Positions 7,209 through 13,335 of a stretch of DNA of 14,806 nucleotides are shown here, in pieces (positions within the stretch are counted from its first letter, which is position 1; every line of letters starts with the position of its first letter). Origin of the DNA: JAZDDE01 sp039714435. Lineage in GTDB: Bacteria > Gemmatimonadota > Gemmatimonadetes > Palauibacterales > Palauibacteraceae. The translations under genes were made by a program, and so were the position numbers. The notes below the pieces were generated by a model. It was given only the letters and a program-made list of their open reading frames with translations, was not told the origin of the DNA and made no database searches. The stretch covers positions 1-14,806 of the forward strand of contig JBDLJJ010000059.1 of assembly GCA_039714435.1 (NCBI GenBank), written 5' to 3'.

Positions 7209-7237
7209 AAACTAGTCAGGTTTCGGACAAGCGTCAA
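7209..7237 (-). promoter_or_regulatory. Candidate promoter of the infC operon
   Basis: TTGACG (7237-7232) lies exactly 17 bases from TAGTTT (7214-7209), which includes the folK stop codon. The -35 box matches consensus at five of six positions, the -10 box only at three. The predicted start near 7202 would give the leader that contains the attenuator. Confidence 0.4.
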
Positions 7238-7787
7238 GCGTGCAAATGGCTTCTCCGCTCGCCGTTAACAGCCGTCTTATGCGGTGTGAAAACAGGCGCT
7301 GGGCCGACCCCCAACCCGGCGCAAAGCTGGCGGCGACGTGACCTAGAGCAGACCCGTCCGGCTCCAGCCGAATATCTCCCGCCACCTCGTACAGCGGAAC
7401 GGCCACGAAAGCGCGCTCGCGCACGTCGCGATGCTGTGGGCCACTTCCCCCTTCCGGCTGCCAGGCGTCGGAAGGCTCGGCGCGCCAAACAAGGATGTCC
7501 AGGTCCAATGTCCTGGGTGCATACCCATGCTCTGAGCGCTGGCGGCCCGACGCGGTTTCGATAACCGCCAGAGCGTCTTCCAGGTCTGCATGGGGCATTT
7601 CGGTGCGAAGCTCGAACACTCCGTTGAGAAAATCAGGAGCTCCAGGCGCTCCGACGGCTTCGGTGCGATAGAAGGTAGAAGAGCCCGTCAGCCGAATGAG
7701 CGGGTGGCCTATCAAGAGGCGCGCGGCGAGGCGAATGTTTCGCTTGGGGCGAATGTTCGATCCTACGCCGACGTACCAGATGCTCAT
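7212..7787 (-). CDS. folK: HPPK, 6-hydroxymethyl-dihydropterin pyrophosphokinase
   Basis: Transfers pyrophosphate from ATP to 6-hydroxymethyl-7,8-dihydropterin, the step before dihydropteroate synthase in folate synthesis; cytosolic. The N-terminus IWYVGVGSNI (3-12) is the family's opening strand. FLNGVFEL (53-60) binds pterin. The signature PRTLDLDIL (91-99) supplies the two magnesium-binding Asp residues (95, 97), and RERAFVAVPLYEVA (123-136) matches the conserved C-terminal part. At 191 residues it is about 30 longer than the E. coli enzyme; the extra tail from about residue 160 has no recognisable domain. The ATG overlaps the folB stop (ATGA), so translation is likely coupled. Confidence 0.93.
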   Translation of the reverse strand: MSIWYVGVGSNIRPKRNIRLAARLLIGHPLIRLTGSSTFYRTEAVGAPGAPDFLNGVFELRTEMPHADLEDALAVIETASGRQRSEHGYAPRTLDLDILVWRAEPSDAWQPEGGSGPQHRDVRERAFVAVPLYEVAGDIRLEPDGSALGHVAASFAPGWGSAQRLFSHRIRRLLTASGEAICTLDACPKPD

Positions 7788-8143
7788 GCGGGCCGGGCTC
7801 GCTCAATGGCGACGCCTACCGAACGGGCGAACCGCAGGGCGCCTGGCTTCTCCACCTGCACACGCACCCGGGCTACTCGCTCATCCTCCATGCATATCGC
7901 GCCGATCCGCTCGGCCAGCGCCTCCACGAGGAAAAACTCGGACTTCTCCGCGGCCTGGACGACGCGCTTGGTAATAGCTCGATAGTCCACCGCGTCTTCG
8001 AAGTCATCGCTGAGTCCGGCCGGCTGGCAGTCGGCCCCGATCTCAATGTTGATCAGGACATCCTGCCGGTCCTTCCGCTCCCAGTCGTGAACGCCGATCA
8101 CGCAGCGCACGAGCAGGTCCTTGATGAGCAGACTGTCTGTCAT
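7784..8143 (-). CDS. folB: Dihydroneopterin aldolase
   Basis: Cleaves 7,8-dihydroneopterin to 6-hydroxymethyl-dihydropterin and glycolaldehyde, giving the substrate of FolK encoded next to it. I use the ATG at 8143, which overlaps the upstream stop as ATGA and follows GGAGG. The 119-residue product is normal in length; an extension to 8212 would be the upstream gene in another frame. LIKDLLVRCVIGVHDWER (6-23) is the family N-terminus with catalytic-site Glu22. AVDYRAI (51-57) contains the conserved Tyr54, and VEKPGAL (97-103) contains the catalytic Lys99. Confidence 0.95.
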   Translation of the reverse strand: MTDSLLIKDLLVRCVIGVHDWERKDRQDVLINIEIGADCQPAGLSDDFEDAVDYRAITKRVVQAAEKSEFFLVEALAERIGAICMEDERVARVRVQVEKPGALRFARSVGVAIERARPA

Positions 8144-8865
8144 GCCCCCTCCGGTTGAAGGTGCCGGCCGCCGTCCACGAACAGAATCTGTCCGGTGACG
8201 GCTTCGGAGCATACAAGGTAATGCACCGCCGCGGCTACATCGGCGGGCCTGCCGCCGCTCTCCAGCGGGAGACGCTCGGCAAGGCCTCGCAGGTATTCCT
8301 CACCCTCGCCCGCGGGCGGCAGGATGGCGCCGGGGGCAACTCCGTTCACCCGGACAGCCGGAGCGAATTCGCGAGCGGCCATGCGGGTCAGCACGGAAAG
8401 CAGGACCTTGCTCAGGTGGTAGGAAGCGTGCCGCGGATCGCCTCCCGCGATGCGGCTGTCCAGGAGATTCACCACGGAGCCGCGCCGGCCCGACTCCGCC
8501 AGGCGCCGGGCCAGACAGCGCGTAAGAACGAACGGCGCCCACGTGTTGATTCGGATGTTCTCCTCCAACCCGGACAGAGTCAGTGAGTCGAGGGTCGCGT
8601 CCGGAAAGATGGACGCGTTGTTCACCACATGCGCCACCGGACCGTGCTCGGCCCAGACCTGGTCGAAGAACGCGGTGAGCCCGTCCGGGTTCCCGAAATC
8701 CGCGGACACGGTAGCCGCCTCCGTACCCAGGGCCATCAGCTCGGAGCGGACACTCTCCGCGCCTGGCTCGGAGTTCCGGTAGTGGAGAACGAGTCTCGCG
8801 CCCGCGGCTCCTAGGGCCAGGGAAATATCCCGGCCCAATCGCTGAGCGGCTCCGGTGACGAGCAC
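8140..8865 (-). CDS. Short-chain dehydrogenase, PTR1/FolM-like pteridine reductase
   Basis: NAD(P)H-dependent SDR of 241 residues. The cofactor motif TGAAQRLG (4-11) closely resembles the TGAAxRLG of pteridine reductases; NNAS is at 82-85. The catalytic set is Asp136-Tyr149-Lys153 (LLDSR and YHLSK), with Asp in place of the usual SDR Ser, as in PTR1 and FolM. APGAILPP (177-184) is also typical of that group. These enzymes reduce dihydromonapterin, dihydrobiopterin or dihydrofolate. Position upstream of folB and folK with an ATGA overlap supports a pterin/folate role. The start is GTG at 8865 with AAGGA six bases upstream; no other in-frame start was found, and an ATG at 8872 is out of frame. 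The exact substrate is unproven. Confidence 0.82.
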   Translation of the reverse strand: MLVTGAAQRLGRDISLALGAAGARLVLHYRNSEPGAESVRSELMALGTEAATVSADFGNPDGLTAFFDQVWAEHGPVAHVVNNASIFPDATLDSLTLSGLEENIRINTWAPFVLTRCLARRLAESGRRGSVVNLLDSRIAGGDPRHASYHLSKVLLSVLTRMAAREFAPAVRVNGVAPGAILPPAGEGEEYLRGLAERLPLESGGRPADVAAAVHYLVCSEAVTGQILFVDGGRHLQPEGA

Positions 8866-9009
8866 CGTACATCCTTGTAGTGAGTTCGTAACGCCCCCTG
8901 AGGGTCGGATCCGTCGTCTATCCCGGCTTGTAATACTTGTCGCGCGGTACCATCACAAGCAATTTGAGGACGGACGATCTTTTGCCTAACTAATGATCAG
9001 GAGTCTCCG
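8866..9009. other. Divergent intergenic region between the fol operon and sodA
   Basis: This 144-base gap must drive the fol operon leftward and sodA rightward. For sodA, TTGAGG (8964-8969) followed 19 bases later by ACTAAT (8989-8994) is the best I see, and it is weak. GGAG at 9000-9003, six bases before the sodA ATG, is a clear ribosome binding site. No operator palindrome stands out. Confidence 0.45.
8930..8958 (-). promoter_or_regulatory. Candidate promoter of the pteridine reductase-folB-folK operon
   Basis: TTGTGA (8958-8953) and TATTAC (8935-8930) are separated by exactly 17 bases; each matches sigma-70-type consensus at four of six positions. The predicted start near 8923 leaves a leader of about 57 bases before the GTG at 8865. 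Confidence 0.4.
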
Positions 9010-9717
9010 ATGTCATATCCCTTCCAATTGCCGGACCTGGGCTTCGCCCACGACGCTCTCGAGCCTCACATCGACGCCCGGACGATGGAAATCCATCACG
9101 GGAAGCACCACCAGGGTTACACGAACAAGCTGAACGCGGCTCTGGAGGGACATGAGGAGCTGCATGGCTACTCGGCCGAGCAACTGCTCTGGAACCTCGA
9201 GTCGCTCCCCGACGAGGTGCGCCTTGCGGTGCGTAACAACGGCGGTGGCTTCGCCAACCATTCGTTGTTCTGGGAAGTGCTCACACCGGGTGGAAGCTCG
9301 GCGCCCGAGGGCCTCCTGGCCGGCGAAATCGACCGCACGTTCGGTTCCCTGGAAGCACTGCAGGACCGGTTCTCAGCGGCTGCCGGGGCCCGGTTCGGGT
9401 CTGGCTGGGGCTGGCTCGCCGTGTCCGCCTTCGGAGATCTGAAGGTGATGTCCAGCGCGAATCAGGACAGTCCGCTCATGAATGGAATGGTACCCATTCT
9501 GGGCATCGACGTGTGGGAGCACGCCTACTACCTGAACTACCAGAATCGGCGCCCTGACTACGTAAGCAGCTTCTGGAACCTGATCAACTGGGACGTGGTG
9601 GGGCAGAATCTGGCCCGCGCTCAAGAGGGCACGGCTCCCGTGCTGAAAGCTCTGGAAGATTTCGGACGAAACCTCGAGCAGCTCGCTGACCAGGTGGAGG
9701 AGCAACTTCGCGGGTAA
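9010..9717 (+). CDS. sodA: Superoxide dismutase, Mn-type by sequence
   Basis: Converts superoxide to hydrogen peroxide and oxygen. Metal ligands are His29 (in EIHHGKHHQGY), His84 (in NHSLFW), Asp167 and His171 (in DVWEHAYY). Gly-Gly before the second ligand (NNGGGFANH) and Gln152 (SANQDSP) are features of Mn rather than Fe enzymes; cambialistic use cannot be excluded. No signal peptide, so cytosolic. The core domain ends near residue 203. The final 32 residues, a charged helix-forming tail, extend beyond the usual end. Single gene with its own divergent upstream region; it converges on the Arg/His-rich gene, the stops being six bases apart. Its association with msrA nearby suggests an oxidative-stress neighbourhood. 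Confidence 0.96.
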   Translation: MSYPFQLPDLGFAHDALEPHIDARTMEIHHGKHHQGYTNKLNAALEGHEELHGYSAEQLLWNLESLPDEVRLAVRNNGGGFANHSLFWEVLTPGGSSAPEGLLAGEIDRTFGSLEALQDRFSAAAGARFGSGWGWLAVSAFGDLKVMSSANQDSPLMNGMVPILGIDVWEHAYYLNYQNRRPDYVSSFWNLINWDVVGQNLARAQEGTAPVLKALEDFGRNLEQLADQVEEQLRG

Positions 9718-9723
9718 CCTGCG

Positions 9724-10140
9724 CTACACTGGGCCGCGTCGGCTTCGGTGCCGCATCGCTCGCCTGCGGTGAGCAGCCGCCCGGTGCCGATGGACCCGCT
9801 GCTGCCGATGAACCCGCTGGTGCCGATGAACGCGGTTGCGCACGGCCCTGCGGTGGGCCCGCTGGTGTCGGCGAATCGCCTGATGGCGATGCACCGCCCT
9901 GTGTCCGCGAACCCTATGCTGACCCCGCGCTCGCTGAACGTCGTGGCGTCTTGCCTGCCGGCCCCGATACTGACTGTGGCGCTGCGTGCGTCCCAGCGCC
10001 CCTGCCCTATCTATACCTATATCGCCGCGCCGGGCGGCGCCTCGATCGGTCTGGGCCGAGACCTCAGCCGGTGAGGCGAGCCCGCCGAGCAGCAGCACCG
10101 CTCCGGCCGCCCACAGCACGCGCAATTTTGTCGTTCCCAT
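9724..10140 (-). CDS. Small secreted Arg/His-rich repeat protein, unknown function
   Basis: 138 residues, no family recognised. The start is ATG 10140 with a very strong GGAGGGGGAG site. Residues 1-29 form a Sec signal peptide: Lys5/Arg7, a hydrophobic core at 8-22, and cleavage expected after VSA (27-29). The mature 109 residues contain by my count 36 Arg and 15 His, only four acidic residues (none in the last 70), and no Cys. Six-residue repeats such as VHRHQR, VHRQQR, VHRHR (mature 75-91) come from 18-bp DNA repeats. It ends six bases from the sodA stop, which argues that this frame is real, and lies 81 bases downstream of the AI-2E protein gene. The composition could come from a frameshift after the signal peptide, since another minus frame is Gly/Ser/Thr-rich. 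Strong cation, possibly metal-, phosphate- or nucleic-acid-binding outside the membrane (inference). Confidence 0.55.
   Translation of the reverse strand: MGTTKLRVLWAAGAVLLLGGLASPAEVSAQTDRGAARRGDIGIDRAGALGRTQRHSQYRGRQARRHDVQRARGQHRVRGHRAVHRHQAIRRHQRAHRRAVRNRVHRHQRVHRQQRVHRHRAAAHRRRAMRHRSRRGPV
9787..9840. repeat. Three 18-bp tandem repeats within the Arg/His-rich gene
   Basis: Three adjacent imperfect units (9787-9804, 9805-9822, 9823-9840) begin CCGATGRAC on the plus strand. Units one and two differ at two of 18 positions; the third diverges in its second half. On the minus strand they encode the repeated hexapeptide V-H-R-x-Q-R. More degenerate copies appear to continue to about 9905. Confidence 0.75.
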
Positions 10141-10221
10141 ATCTCCCCCTCCACACAGGTTCGATAGGAAGACGACAGGACGGCGCATGTCGTAACAGTC
10201 CGGAGTTGCAGTCAGGCCAGC

Positions 10222-11268
10222 TTACACGGAAATAGTTTCCTCTGCGGCAACCTTGTTACCGAGCAGAACCGCTATCCAGCGCGTCTGTTCGCTGGCCTCG
10301 AGCCCGATCTTGACGATCATGGTGAGGGGCACCGAGAGGAGCATTCCGACCGGACCCAACACCCAGCCCCAGAACACGAGGGACAGAAAAACGACCAGGG
10401 TGGAGAGACCCACTTCCCGGCCGAACAGCCGGGGCTCGATGAAGTTGCCGATGACCATGTTGATGACCAGGTAACCGACCGCCGTGGCGATCGCTCCTCC
10501 CAAGCCCAGCTGCAGGTAGGCCAGCAGGATGGCCGGAATCGCGGCGATAATCGATCCGATGTTGGGCACGTAGTTGAGCAGGAAGGCGAGGGCTCCCCAC
10601 AGAAGCACGTACCGCACGCCGACTACGGTCAGCCAGATCGACACGGACACCCCGGTCACCAGACTGATCAGTGTCTTGAGCGCCATATAGCGCTTCACGT
10701 TGTCGGTAACCCGGTGCATTTCAGCCAGCGTCCGCTCCGGACGCCGGGCAGCCAGGGCCTTGGCCGGAAACTCGGACATCTCGAGCAGCATGAACACGGT
10801 CGTGAGGAGCACGAGCACGATGCTGCCAAGCAGGCCTCCCAGGCCGGAAGCCAGAGTGCCGACGACGCGCAGCATCCGGCTTGGATTAAACAAGTCCTGA
10901 AGCACCTGGTCTGAGACCTCGATGCCGCGGCCTCCGAGCCAGGCGGCTACCTCGCGCGTCCGGTCCCGCACTGTAGCCTGATATACGGGTAGATCGTTAG
11001 ACAGTTCGGCGAGGGATGTTCCGATCAGAGCCAGGGCCAGGAACGAGATCGCCAGGAGCCCGACCATCACGACAGCCACCGCCAGGGGGGCCGGCACCTT
11101 ATGAGAAGTAAGCCATGAGGTGGGGGTAGCACAGATGATCGAGAGTACACCCGCCACCAGGATAGGTACGATGATCGGCGCCGCTACCCGGGCGCCGGCG
11201 ATCAGCACTACAAGCGACGCCATTAGCAGGGCATCGCGCGTCAATCGTGAAAATCCTGTATCGTTCAC
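10222..11268 (-). CDS. AI-2E family transporter (PerM/YdiK-like membrane protein)
   Basis: Inner-membrane protein of 348 residues, the usual family size, with about eight hydrophobic segments. Two closely spaced helices lie near the N-terminus (about 12-50), another at about 62-86, a soluble segment at about 90-140, then a helix at about 140-162, helices in 195-250 and a terminal block about 255-325. The family hallmarks are LLNYVPNIGSIIAAIPAILLA (in the second half), a Pro-rich reentrant loop, and NFIEPRLFGREVGLSTLVVF, containing the conserved E-P-xxxG. Members export small molecules or act as Na+/H+ antiporters; the AI-2 export role was shown for E. coli TqsA only, so the substrate is open. 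The start is GTG 11268 with a weak AAAAGG site. The Arg/His-rich secreted protein gene follows on the same strand. Confidence 0.88.
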   Translation of the reverse strand: MNDTGFSRLTRDALLMASLVVLIAGARVAAPIIVPILVAGVLSIICATPTSWLTSHKVPAPLAVAVVMVGLLAISFLALALIGTSLAELSNDLPVYQATVRDRTREVAAWLGGRGIEVSDQVLQDLFNPSRMLRVVGTLASGLGGLLGSIVLVLLTTVFMLLEMSEFPAKALAARRPERTLAEMHRVTDNVKRYMALKTLISLVTGVSVSIWLTVVGVRYVLLWGALAFLLNYVPNIGSIIAAIPAILLAYLQLGLGGAIATAVGYLVINMVIGNFIEPRLFGREVGLSTLVVFLSLVFWGWVLGPVGMLLSVPLTMIVKIGLEASEQTRWIAVLLGNKVAAEETISV

Positions 11269-11352
11269 GGGCCTTTTCGGTTAGATAGTCGAGGCTGGAA
11301 TGATACACCACTCACAAGCTGGAGGCACGCACATGGTCACTGGAGACGCGCG
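11269..11352. other. Short divergent intergenic region
   Basis: The 84 bases separate the leftward AI-2E gene and the rightward phospholipase D gene. TATCAT at 11305-11300 on the minus strand resembles a -10 box, but no good -35 box is at the right distance. GGAG at 11342-11345 is the ribosome binding site for the TTG start at 11353. A nine-codon reading frame with its own GGAGG lies at 11333-11362. Confidence 0.4.
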
Positions 11353-11362
11353 TTGCTCATAG
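11333..11362 (+). CDS. Possible nine-codon upstream reading frame overlapping the phospholipase D start
   Basis: ATG at 11333 has a well-placed GGAGG (11321-11325, seven bases away), better than that of the following gene. It reads MVTGDARCS and stops at TAG 11360-11362, ten bases inside the next gene, which begins at TTG 11353 in a different frame. This arrangement could couple translation of the TTG-started gene to the mini-frame. No evidence that the peptide itself matters. Confidence 0.3.
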   Translation: MVTGDARCS

Positions 11363-12777
11363 AGCTCCCCATTCTTGTCACCATTCTCGGCATTATCCTG
11401 GCAGCGTTCACGTCAGCGCACGCCGTTCTCCACAAGCGCGAAGAGCGCGCCGCGATCGGCTGGGTGGGGTTGATCTGGCTCGTTCCGATTCTGGGGCCCG
11501 CTCTGTACGTGACTCTCGGCATCAATCGCATACGCCGCCGCGCGGTGCGCCTGCGTAGCCGCGGCCACCCCGGACTGGCTGCCGGCGATCTGCGCAGCGA
11601 GGCCGGGCCCGGCCCTGACCTGGATGAGAACGTGACCAAGCTGGGCACCCTGGTCGGAAACATGACCGGCGTGCCTTCCACTCCGGGAAACAAGATCACG
11701 CCGCTGGTGGACGGGGACGAGGCCTTCCCCGCCATGCTGGAGACTATCGAAGCGGCGCAGAATACGATCGGCATGTGCACCTACATATTTGATCACGATG
11801 AAATTGGCGTGCGCTTTATCGAAGCGCTCGAGCGGGCCGTGCGGCGCGGAGTCGAGGTGCGCGTTCTGGTGGACGCGGTGGGGGCCAGATACAGCCGGCC
11901 CCGCACCCCGGGCGTCCTGCGGCACAAAGGGGTGCCTACCGCCGAGTTTCTGAAGTCACTCGGCATCATGAAAATGCCCTACCTCAATCTCAGGAACCAC
12001 CGCAAAATTCTCGTCGCCGACGGACGGATCGGCTTCACGGGTGGAATAAATGTTCGGGCCGGCTGCCTGCGTGAGTCACCCGCCGGCGACAGGATTCGGG
12101 ACACCCATTTCTGCCTGCAGGGTCCGATCGTGAGGCAGCTGACCCAGATCTTCGCCGAAGACTGGGAGTTCACGACCGGGGAGCCGCTCAGCGGCGAATC
12201 ATGGTTCCCTCCGCTCCAGGAGGCGGGACAGGATCCAGCCCGTGCCATACCCGACGGCCCTGACGACGACCTGGGCCAGCTCAGGTGGGTTCTGCTCGCC
12301 GCCATCGGGCAGGCCAGAAAACAGATCCGGATCCTGACTCCATACTTTCTTCCCGACCGAACCATCTACGATTCCCTGTACCTGGCCTCCATGCGCGGAG
12401 TGGAGGTGGAGATCATTCTGCCCGAGAGCAGCAACCTCAGAATCGTGCAGTGGGCCATGACGGCGGATGTCGCACTGGCCCTGGCTGGTGGCTGCCGGGT
12501 GTGGCTGTCTCCGGCGCCCTTCGACCACAGCAAGATCATGACGGTAGATGGAGAATGGAGCCTGTTTGGATCTGGAAACTGGGATCCTCGCAGCCTGCGG
12601 CTCAACTTCGAATTCAACGTCGAATGTTACGGCCGGGAGTTGGCGGGAACCCTGGATGGTATTATTGACGATAAGATGCGAGGAGGGAGACTTCTCACAC
12701 CGGCGATGCTGGACAGCCGCCGGCTCCCGATCCGCCTGCGGGACGGCGTGGCGCGGTTGTTCAAGCCATACCTGTAG
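11353..12777 (+). CDS. Cardiolipin synthase-like phospholipase D family protein
   Basis: 474 residues. Two N-terminal membrane helices (about 4-24 and 36-56) are followed by two phospholipase D domains. HKD motif 1 is H216-K218-D223 in NHRKILVADGRIGFTGGIN; motif 2 is H392-K394-D399 in DHSKIMTVDGEWSLFGSGN. The architecture, two transmembrane segments then paired PLD domains, is that of bacterial cardiolipin synthase, which condenses two phosphatidylglycerols (or PG with PE) into cardiolipin at the inner membrane. The C-terminus (RLFKPYL) matches the family's usual end. The start is TTG at 11353 with GGAG seven bases upstream; it places the first membrane helix at the N-terminus as expected. 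All catalytic residues are present. Confidence 0.9.
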   Translation: MLIELPILVTILGIILAAFTSAHAVLHKREERAAIGWVGLIWLVPILGPALYVTLGINRIRRRAVRLRSRGHPGLAAGDLRSEAGPGPDLDENVTKLGTLVGNMTGVPSTPGNKITPLVDGDEAFPAMLETIEAAQNTIGMCTYIFDHDEIGVRFIEALERAVRRGVEVRVLVDAVGARYSRPRTPGVLRHKGVPTAEFLKSLGIMKMPYLNLRNHRKILVADGRIGFTGGINVRAGCLRESPAGDRIRDTHFCLQGPIVRQLTQIFAEDWEFTTGEPLSGESWFPPLQEAGQDPARAIPDGPDDDLGQLRWVLLAAIGQARKQIRILTPYFLPDRTIYDSLYLASMRGVEVEIILPESSNLRIVQWAMTADVALALAGGCRVWLSPAPFDHSKIMTVDGEWSLFGSGNWDPRSLRLNFEFNVECYGRELAGTLDGIIDDKMRGGRLLTPAMLDSRRLPIRLRDGVARLFKPYL

Positions 12778-12818
12778 AGTACTGGACCTGTGGAGTGAAT
12801 TAGGACGGAGATGAGCAG

Positions 12819-13325
12819 ATGACGGATAGCGGATCAGACCAGCGCAAGCATGACACCGCGACGTTTGGCGCCGGATGCTTCTGGGGTGTCGAGGTCGCGT
12901 TCAGGAACACGCCCGGAGTGACCGATGCGAAAGTCGGCTACCTGGGCGGCACGCTCCAAAACCCGACCTACGAACAGGTGTGCAGCGATAAGACAGGCCA
13001 CGCCGAAGTGGTGCAGGTCGAGTACGATCCGGCGCGAGTGTCGTACGAGATACTTCTGGACGTGTTCTGGAGCATGCACGACCCCACCACTCTCAATCGG
13101 CAGGGGCCGGACGTAGGGACGCAGTACCGATCGGCGATCTTCACCCATTCGCCGCAGCAGGCGGCGGCCGCCACTGCCTCGCGGGACAGGTTGGCCGCCT
13201 CGGGCAGCCTCTCGAAACCCATCGTAACCGAGATCGAACCGGCCTCCGAGTTCTACCTGGCCGAGGAGTACCACCAGCGCTACCTCGAGAAGCGCGGCCT
13301 GGCCAGCTGCCACCTGCCGAGCTGA
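12819..13325 (+). CDS. msrA: Peptide methionine sulfoxide reductase MsrA
   Basis: Reduces methionine-S-sulfoxide in proteins and free form. The 168 residues form one cytosolic MsrA domain. Catalytic Cys20 lies in the GAGCFWGVE signature (17-25). Other conserved parts are VGYLGG (39-44), the GHAEVVQVEYDP segment (60-71), the FW-MHDPT stretch (83-90), GTQYRSAIF (100-108) and YHQRYL (151-156). Cys164 near the C-terminus is the likely resolving cysteine; Cys55 is a third. GGAG lies eight bases before the ATG. It is 41 bases after the phospholipase D gene and ten bases before the PhzF-bacilliredoxin fusion, so it is probably co-transcribed with the latter. No MsrB domain is fused. Confidence 0.96.
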   Translation: MTDSGSDQRKHDTATFGAGCFWGVEVAFRNTPGVTDAKVGYLGGTLQNPTYEQVCSDKTGHAEVVQVEYDPARVSYEILLDVFWSMHDPTTLNRQGPDVGTQYRSAIFTHSPQQAAAATASRDRLAASGSLSKPIVTEIEPASEFYLAEEYHQRYLEKRGLASCHLPS

Positions 13326-13335
13326 GCTGAGCCGC

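Noticed and set aside
8144..8212. N-terminal extension of folB
   Set aside because: It overlaps the reductase gene in another frame; the ATG at 8143 fits the family start and the ATGA junction.
8300..8872. 190-residue minus-strand frame starting at an ATG close to the reductase start
   Set aside because: Out of frame with the clear SDR motifs; translation is Arg/Gly-rich with no domain.
9748..10074. Plus-strand frame opposite the Arg/His-rich gene, with Pro-Met repeats and high GC at third positions
   Set aside because: No ribosome binding site or signal; its high third-position GC is explained by the Arg/His/Gln/Val codons on the other strand. The minus frame has both a strong ribosome binding site and a signal peptide.
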